Of a DNA stretch of 64,000 bases, positions 59,444-64,000 are shown piece after piece (the first letter of the stretch is position 1; each line of letters opens with the position of its first letter). The position numbers were made by a program, and so were the translations under genes. This DNA comes from Pseudomonas khavaziana (lineage in GTDB: Bacteria > Pseudomonadota > Gammaproteobacteria > Pseudomonadales > Pseudomonadaceae), in the NCBI RefSeq assembly GCF_019145205.1, contig NZ_JAHSTT010000013.1:62001-126000 (forward strand), written 5' to 3'. The notes under the pieces were generated by a model. That model saw nothing but the letters and a program-made list of their open reading frames with translations, was not told the DNA's origin and ran no database searches.

Positions 59444-60439
59444 TCAAACCCAGCGCAATCGTCGAAATAACCACCACTGCCCCAGTGCCACCGAGACCAT
59501 CAACAGGCAGGCAATCATGAATCCATAAGGGCTGTCAGAGAACGGAATGCCCCCCACATTTATACCGAGCAAACCGGTGAGAAAACTCATCGGCAAGAAG
59601 ATCCCGGTGATGATCCCGAAGCGGTACATAGTGCGGTTCATGCGCACGCTCAAGCGCCGGTCTTCGGCCTCAAGCACAAGCCCCACGCGCTCTCGCGCCA
59701 ATTCAAGCTCTTCCAGGTAACGGGTCAGGCTGTTGTGCAGTTCATTCCAATAGTCGGCATCGTCGTCACAAAACCACGCCAGTTTGATCCGCGTCAGCTG
59801 GGCAAAAATATCCCGCTGCGGCGCCAGGAAACGCTTGAGCCCTGCCGCTCGCCGACGGATCTGCAAGACACTGCCGTGCTCCGGCGTATACCGTTCGTCG
59901 GCATCGAGTTTTTCTTCCTCTGCATCGACGATTTCAGACAAGGACGTGACCAGATCCTGCACTTTATTGGTCAGGTACTGGGCCATATAAAGGATGAGTT
60001 CAGACGCAGTCCGTGGGCCCTTACCCTCCGCCAATTGCACAAGCAGCTCATCGGTCGCACGCAGCGGGCGCAAACGCAGGGAAATCACCCGGTTGGCGGC
60101 GGCAAAGATACGTACCGACACCATGTCTTCGGGCTCGGCGCCTGGGTTGAGGTTGATCCCGCGCAGAAACAACAGCAATTCGGCGTCCGGCAGCGGCAAC
60201 AGCCGTGGGCGAGTGTTCTCTTCCAGCAGCAGGTCACAGGCAAACTCGCTCAGGCCGCTGGATTTGCGCAGCCAGGTCTGGGTCTGGGGATGGCTGCGAT
60301 CCCAATGCAGCCACAGGCTTTCATGGGGCTGCATTTGCAAATCGTCGAGCTCAGTCCGGGCAATCGAACGCGCACCGCCTTTACCGTCCAGCACCAGGGC
60401 ATGCACCAGCCCCCATTGCGCGTTCTCTTCCTCGAACAT
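59444..60439 (-). CDS. cmaX: CmaX, CorA/ZntB-family metal ion transporter
   Basis: The 331-residue protein has a large cytoplasmic N-terminal domain and two C-terminal membrane segments (IITGIFLPMSFLTGLLGINVGG, FMIACLLMVSVALGQWWLF). The pore motif is G-I-N rather than the G-M-N of CorA, as in ZntB, so zinc or another divalent ion is possible. ATG at 60439 is used; a GTG two codons earlier overlaps the ribosome binding site. It belongs to the sigX-cmpX-crfX-cmaX group. Confidence 0.93.
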   Translation of the reverse strand: MFEEENAQWGLVHALVLDGKGGARSIARTELDDLQMQPHESLWLHWDRSHPQTQTWLRKSSGLSEFACDLLLEENTRPRLLPLPDAELLLFLRGINLNPGAEPEDMVSVRIFAAANRVISLRLRPLRATDELLVQLAEGKGPRTASELILYMAQYLTNKVQDLVTSLSEIVDAEEEKLDADERYTPEHGSVLQIRRRAAGLKRFLAPQRDIFAQLTRIKLAWFCDDDADYWNELHNSLTRYLEELELARERVGLVLEAEDRRLSVRMNRTMYRFGIITGIFLPMSFLTGLLGINVGGIPFSDSPYGFMIACLLMVSVALGQWWLFRRLRWV

Positions 60440-60464
60440 CCTCACCCCTATCGGCTACTGCGAT

Positions 60465-60956
60465 TTATTCAGGCATTTTCAGCGGGCTGGGCGATACGAT
60501 CACGCCGTTGTTATCGGCATAGATGTACTCGCCCGGGCGGAACGTCACGCCTGCGAACGTCACCACCACGTTCAGGTCGCCCAGACCGCGCTTGTCGGTT
60601 TTCATCGGGTGCGAGGCCAGCGCCTGCACGCCCAGGTCGGTCTGGGCGATAACGTCAACATCACGGATGCAGCCGTAGATCACCAGCCCTTCCCAACCAT
60701 TTTTCGCAGCTTTCTCGGCGATCAGGTCGCCCAGCAGTGCACGACGCAGGGAACCGCCGCCATCGACCACCATGACTTTGCCGGCGCCTGGCTGGTCCGC
60801 CTGTTCCTTGACCAGGGAGTTATCTTCGAAGCATTTGATGGTGACAATCTCGCCACCAAAGGAGTCTCGGCCACCGAAGTTGCTGAACATCGGCTCCACT
60901 ACCTGCACCAGCTCCGGGTAGGCGTCACACAGGTCGGGGGTCACGTAATGGTTCAT
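60465..60956 (-). CDS. rraA: Regulator of RNase E activity RraA
   Basis: The 163-residue protein belongs to the RraA family. It shows CDAYPELVQVVEPMFSNFGG, VVDGGGSLRRALLGDLIAEKA and YGCIRDVDVIAQTDLGVQAL. Family members bind RNase E or act as 4-hydroxy-4-methyl-2-oxoglutarate aldolases. ATG at 60956 follows AGGAG by seven bases. It is 25 bp upstream of cmaX on the same strand and may share a transcript. Confidence 0.93.
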   Translation of the reverse strand: MNHYVTPDLCDAYPELVQVVEPMFSNFGGRDSFGGEIVTIKCFEDNSLVKEQADQPGAGKVMVVDGGGSLRRALLGDLIAEKAAKNGWEGLVIYGCIRDVDVIAQTDLGVQALASHPMKTDKRGLGDLNVVVTFAGVTFRPGEYIYADNNGVIVSPSPLKMPE

Positions 60957-61185
60957 CGAGAAACTCCTGTCGTCAAAGAAGAGATCAAACATCCACGCTG
61001 TACATCAGGAAAACGCGCCGCGACAGGCATTCTTTAAGTGCGTGTCGGACAGCGGCGGCCATGATCAGATCCACCTAGGCGCAACGCAATACACGTTGCG
61101 CGACTGAATATGACCAGAAGCGCCTGGCGCGTCATATCTTAGCCGCAACCACTCAAGAGTGAAACGCCCTTGGTAGAGCGTTTCG

Positions 61186-62175
61186 TCAAACCGCCGCGGC
61201 CATGTCAGGCTGCGTACCGAATAAAGGTGTCAGCGGATCTCGCAACCAACGCTCCACCAATGGCCATACTTCGGCCTGCGCGGCGTTGCTGACCAGCATC
61301 TGCACATGCCCGAAATCCTCACTGAAACCTTGCTTGCGCCCCAGGCACAGGTACTGACGATGCTCACTGCCGACTTGTTCGAAGAGTTGGCGGCACGCCC
61401 AGTCAGGGTCTTGGCGGTCACCGGCCGCACTGACCGCCAGCAGAGGCACGTTGACCTCTGCCAGGCCCTTCCACCAATCACGTTCGGCATCGCCAAAACG
61501 GCCAAACAGGCCGTTCCAACGCATCGCTTCGATCATCACACCGGCCGGTTCGTCCTCCGGACCACGCTTGAATCGCGGACCGGACACCAGGGCAAGGCGC
61601 TTGAGGATAAAACGACCGCCCCACTCCACTGGTGGAATTTTCAACGGCCAATGGGTGCGGCTGACCTGACAGCCGAACAAGGCCACCGACGCTACCATTG
61701 GCGCCCCCAAGTGCTGGCCACCCAGGGCCGCAGCCAAGGTCGTGGCACCCAGGGAATGCCCGATCCAATGGGGGATTTGCCCGTTTTGCTCACGCACAAA
61801 CGCACCGATGGCCGGCAAATCGTAGCGCGCGTAATCAGCAACCCGGTTTCTGGCGTAGTCCTGGTTACGCTTGGACAGGCCATGCCCGCGCATTTCCGGG
61901 ATCCATACATCAAAGCCCCGGCGCGCCAGGTAAGCGCCCAGGCCGATGCCTTTGGGGGAGTACCAGAAGCGTCGATTGGAAAAACTGCCGTGCAACAGAA
62001 TAATAGGCGTGCCCCGGTTTTCGGGGACATTGGCCAGGCCCAAACGGGTAACGGCCAGTTCGACGGTGCCGTCGGGACTGTTGCCGGGCTTGAGCCGGTA
62101 CACATCTTCACTCAGGTCGCCACGCCGTTCAGCGCTGATCAAGGCGACAGGAAATAGTTTGCTGCTGCTTTGCAT
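61186..62175 (-). CDS. Alpha/beta hydrolase
   Basis: The 329-residue protein has the hydrolase fold: oxyanion region LLHGSFSNRRFWYS, MRGHGLSKRN, the nucleophile elbow WIGHSLGATTLAA, a possible acid in SAAGDRQDPDWA and a histidine in SEDFGHVQMLV. No signal peptide is evident. A related gene lies between rraA and ppsA in P. aeruginosa. Substrate unknown. ATG at 62175 is the best start; AGAG lies 6-9 bases upstream. Confidence 0.9.
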   Translation of the reverse strand: MQSSSKLFPVALISAERRGDLSEDVYRLKPGNSPDGTVELAVTRLGLANVPENRGTPIILLHGSFSNRRFWYSPKGIGLGAYLARRGFDVWIPEMRGHGLSKRNQDYARNRVADYARYDLPAIGAFVREQNGQIPHWIGHSLGATTLAAALGGQHLGAPMVASVALFGCQVSRTHWPLKIPPVEWGGRFILKRLALVSGPRFKRGPEDEPAGVMIEAMRWNGLFGRFGDAERDWWKGLAEVNVPLLAVSAAGDRQDPDWACRQLFEQVGSEHRQYLCLGRKQGFSEDFGHVQMLVSNAAQAEVWPLVERWLRDPLTPLFGTQPDMAAAV

Positions 62176-62229
62176 AATGCTCTTGCACAAAAAAGGGCGG
62201 CGTCCGCAAGGAGTTCCGCCCTGTACAGA

Positions 62230-62264
62230 TAAGAATGCCGGTCACCCTCTATGAGTGACCGGCA
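62230..62264 (-). terminator. Hairpin terminator after ppsA
   Basis: TGCCGGTCAC and GTGACCGGCA (62236-62245, 62255-62264) form a perfect 10-pair stem with a nine-base loop, followed on the minus strand by TTCTTATC. It lies 17 bp after the ppsA stop. Confidence 0.75.
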
Positions 62265-62281
62265 CTTTTGACATCGCGACC

Positions 62282-64000
62282 TCAGGCGGACGCTTGGCCT
62301 TCCGCCAGGAAGAACCAGGTTTCCAGCACGGAATCGGGGTTCAGCGAAACGCTCTCGATGCCCTGCTCCATCAGCCATTTGGCCAGGTCAGGGTGGTCCG
62401 AAGGGCCTTGGCCGCAGATCCCGATGTATTTGCCGGCCTTGTTACAGGCCTGGATGGCGTTGGCCAGCAGCTTCTTGACCGCAGGGTTACGCTCGTCGAA
62501 CAGGTGAGCGATGATCCCCGAGTCGCGGTCCAGGCCCAGGGTCAGCTGGGTCAGGTCGTTGGAGCCGATGGAGAACCCGTCGAAGAACTCCAGGAACTCT
62601 TCGGCGAGGATGGCGTTGGACGGCAACTCGCACATCATGATCACGCGCAGGCCGTTCTCGCCACGGGTCAGGCCGTTTTCGGCGAGAAGGTCGACCACCT
62701 GGCTCGCTTCGCCCAGGGTGCGCACAAATGGCACCATGATCTCGACGTTGGTCAGGCCCATCTCGTTGCGCACGCGCTTGAGTGCACGGCACTCGAGCTC
62801 GAAGCAGTCACGGAACGCTTCGCTGATATAGCGTGAAGCACCGCGGAAGCCCAGCATCGGGTTTTCTTCTTCCGGCTCGTAGAGCTTGCCGCCGATCAGG
62901 TTGGCGTATTCGTTGGACTTGAAGTCCGACAGGCGCACGATGACCTTTTTCGGGTAGAACGCCGCCGCCAGGGTACTGATGCCTTCCACCAGCTTCTCGA
63001 CGTAGAAGCCTACCGGGTCGTTGTAGCCGGCAATGCGCTTGTCGACGCTTTCCTTGATGTCCAGCGGCAGGCCGTCGTAGTTCAACAGGGCCTTGGGGTG
63101 CACGCCGATCATGCGGTTGATGATGAACTCCAGGCGGGCCAGGCCCACACCGGCGTTCGGCAACTGCGCAAAGTCGAAGGCGCGATCCGGATTGCCGACA
63201 TTCATCATGATCTTGAACGGCAGGTCAGGCATGGCGTCGATGGAGTTCTGCTTGATATCGAAGCCCAGCTCACCTTCGAAGATGAAGCCAGTGTCGCCTT
63301 CGGCGCAGGACACGGTCACCCCCTGGCCGTCCTTGAGCAGTTGGGTGGCGTTGCCGCAACCGACTACCGCAGGAATCCCCAGCTCACGGGCGATGATCGC
63401 CGCGTGGCAGGTACGCCCGCCACGGTTGGTGACAATGGCGCTGGCACGTTTCATCACCGGTTCCCAGTCCGGGTCGGTCATGTCGGAGACCAGCACGTCG
63501 CCGGGCTGGACCTTGTCCATCTCGGACACGTCCTTGATGATCCGCACCTTGCCAGCGCCGATGCGCTGGCCGATGGCACGGCCTTCCACCAGTACGGTGC
63601 CGGTTTCCTTCAACAGGTAGCGTTCCATGACATTGGCCGAAGTGCGGCTCTTCACGGTCTCGGGACGGGCCTGCACGATATACAGCTTGCCGTCGTCACC
63701 GTCCTTGGCCCACTCGATGTCCATCGGGCACTTGTAGTGCTTCTCGATGATCATCGCTTGTTTGGCCAGCTCGCTGACTTCAGCGTCGGTCAGGCAGAAA
63801 CGCGCGCGCTCGGCCTTGTCGACGTCAACGGTTTTCACCGAGCGACCGGCCTTGGCCTCGTCGCCGTAGATCATCTTGATCGCCTTGCTGCCCAGGTTGC
63901 GGCGCAGGATGGCCGGGCGGCCGGCCTCAAGGGTGTGCTTGTGCACGTAGAATTCGTCGGGGTTGACCGCGCCTTGCACGACGGTTTCGCCCAGGCCGTA
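62282..64000 (-). CDS. ppsA: Phosphoenolpyruvate synthase, C-terminal part (5' end outside window)
   Basis: The frame is open to the window edge and gives about 572 residues of an enzyme of about 790. PpsA makes phosphoenolpyruvate from pyruvate and ATP in gluconeogenesis. Present are the end of the ATP-grasp domain (YGLGETVVQGAVNPDEF), the swivelling domain with the phospho-histidine loop GGRTCHAAIIARELGIPAVVG and the C-terminal barrel (FGIGS-like FSIGSNDLTQLTLGLDRDSG; CGQGPSDHPDLAKWL). The N-terminal nucleotide-binding region lies beyond 64000. Confidence 0.96.
   Translation of the reverse strand, partial: YGLGETVVQGAVNPDEFYVHKHTLEAGRPAILRRNLGSKAIKMIYGDEAKAGRSVKTVDVDKAERARFCLTDAEVSELAKQAMIIEKHYKCPMDIEWAKDGDDGKLYIVQARPETVKSRTSANVMERYLLKETGTVLVEGRAIGQRIGAGKVRIIKDVSEMDKVQPGDVLVSDMTDPDWEPVMKRASAIVTNRGGRTCHAAIIARELGIPAVVGCGNATQLLKDGQGVTVSCAEGDTGFIFEGELGFDIKQNSIDAMPDLPFKIMMNVGNPDRAFDFAQLPNAGVGLARLEFIINRMIGVHPKALLNYDGLPLDIKESVDKRIAGYNDPVGFYVEKLVEGISTLAAAFYPKKVIVRLSDFKSNEYANLIGGKLYEPEEENPMLGFRGASRYISEAFRDCFELECRALKRVRNEMGLTNVEIMVPFVRTLGEASQVVDLLAENGLTRGENGLRVIMMCELPSNAILAEEFLEFFDGFSIGSNDLTQLTLGLDRDSGIIAHLFDERNPAVKKLLANAIQACNKAGKYIGICGQGPSDHPDLAKWLMEQGIESVSLNPDSVLETWFFLAEGQASA

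Overview
The window is chromosomal DNA of a Pseudomonas of the fluorescens group. This is inferred from gene content and order (hemN-anr-apt, dnaX-ybaB, ligA-zipA-smc, xdhABC-guaD, nasST, nirBD, oprF-sigX-cmpX-crfX-cmaX-rraA-ppsA), high GC, Pseudomonas-only families (OprF, SigX, CrfX, Anr) and many REP/REPIN palindromes of the kinds known from P. fluorescens genomes. About 50 protein genes, one SRP RNA gene, one complete IS and several structured leaders are supported. Both ends cut genes: hemN lacks its 5' part and ppsA lacks its 5' part.

Layout. 1-10.6 kb: anaerobic/haem control (hemN, anr), apt, an acyl-CoA dehydrogenase, recR, an oxidoreductase lying between recR and ybaB, ybaB, dnaX, a drug/metabolite exporter and its divergent LysR regulator. 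10.7-16.1 kb: an accessory-looking block with a muramidase overlapped by a secreted partner (possible effector-immunity pair), a UvrD-like ATPase, the 4.5S RNA gene ffs and a zinc-dependent peptidase. 16.3-23.3 kb: ligA, zipA, smc. 23.3-32.8 kb: purine catabolism (xdhA-xdhB-xdhC-guaD) between two GntR regulators, followed by a BenE-type transporter. 32.8-34.4 kb: an IS1182-like element that landed exactly in the loop of a transcription terminator. 34.4-43.4 kb: yggL, dacB, a CHASE/PAS/GGDEF protein, rlmKL, rmf with a structured leader, pyrD.

43.5-45 kb holds three small genes that look like remnants or orphans of a type III secretion locus (IagB-like transglycosylase, HilA-like winged-helix protein, SctQ C-terminal SpoA domain). 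45.2-56.5 kb is a complete assimilatory nitrate system: nasS (sensor), nasT (ANTAR antiterminator), nitrate transporter plus PP2C/kinase, then nirB-nirD-nitrate reductase-cobA. Both target operons start with a sigma-54 promoter, two hairpins with A-N-N-G-N-N hexaloops and an intrinsic terminator, so the regulator and its two RNA targets can all be read in this window.

56.5-64 kb is the envelope-stress cluster oprF, sigX, cmpX, crfX, cmaX, then rraA, an alpha/beta hydrolase and ppsA. No tRNA, rRNA, prophage or CRISPR array was seen. The least ordinary items are the muramidase/partner pair, the type III remnants, the twin NasT leaders, the IS-in-terminator insertion and the paired TGAC-N6-GTCA sites over the xdhA promoter.
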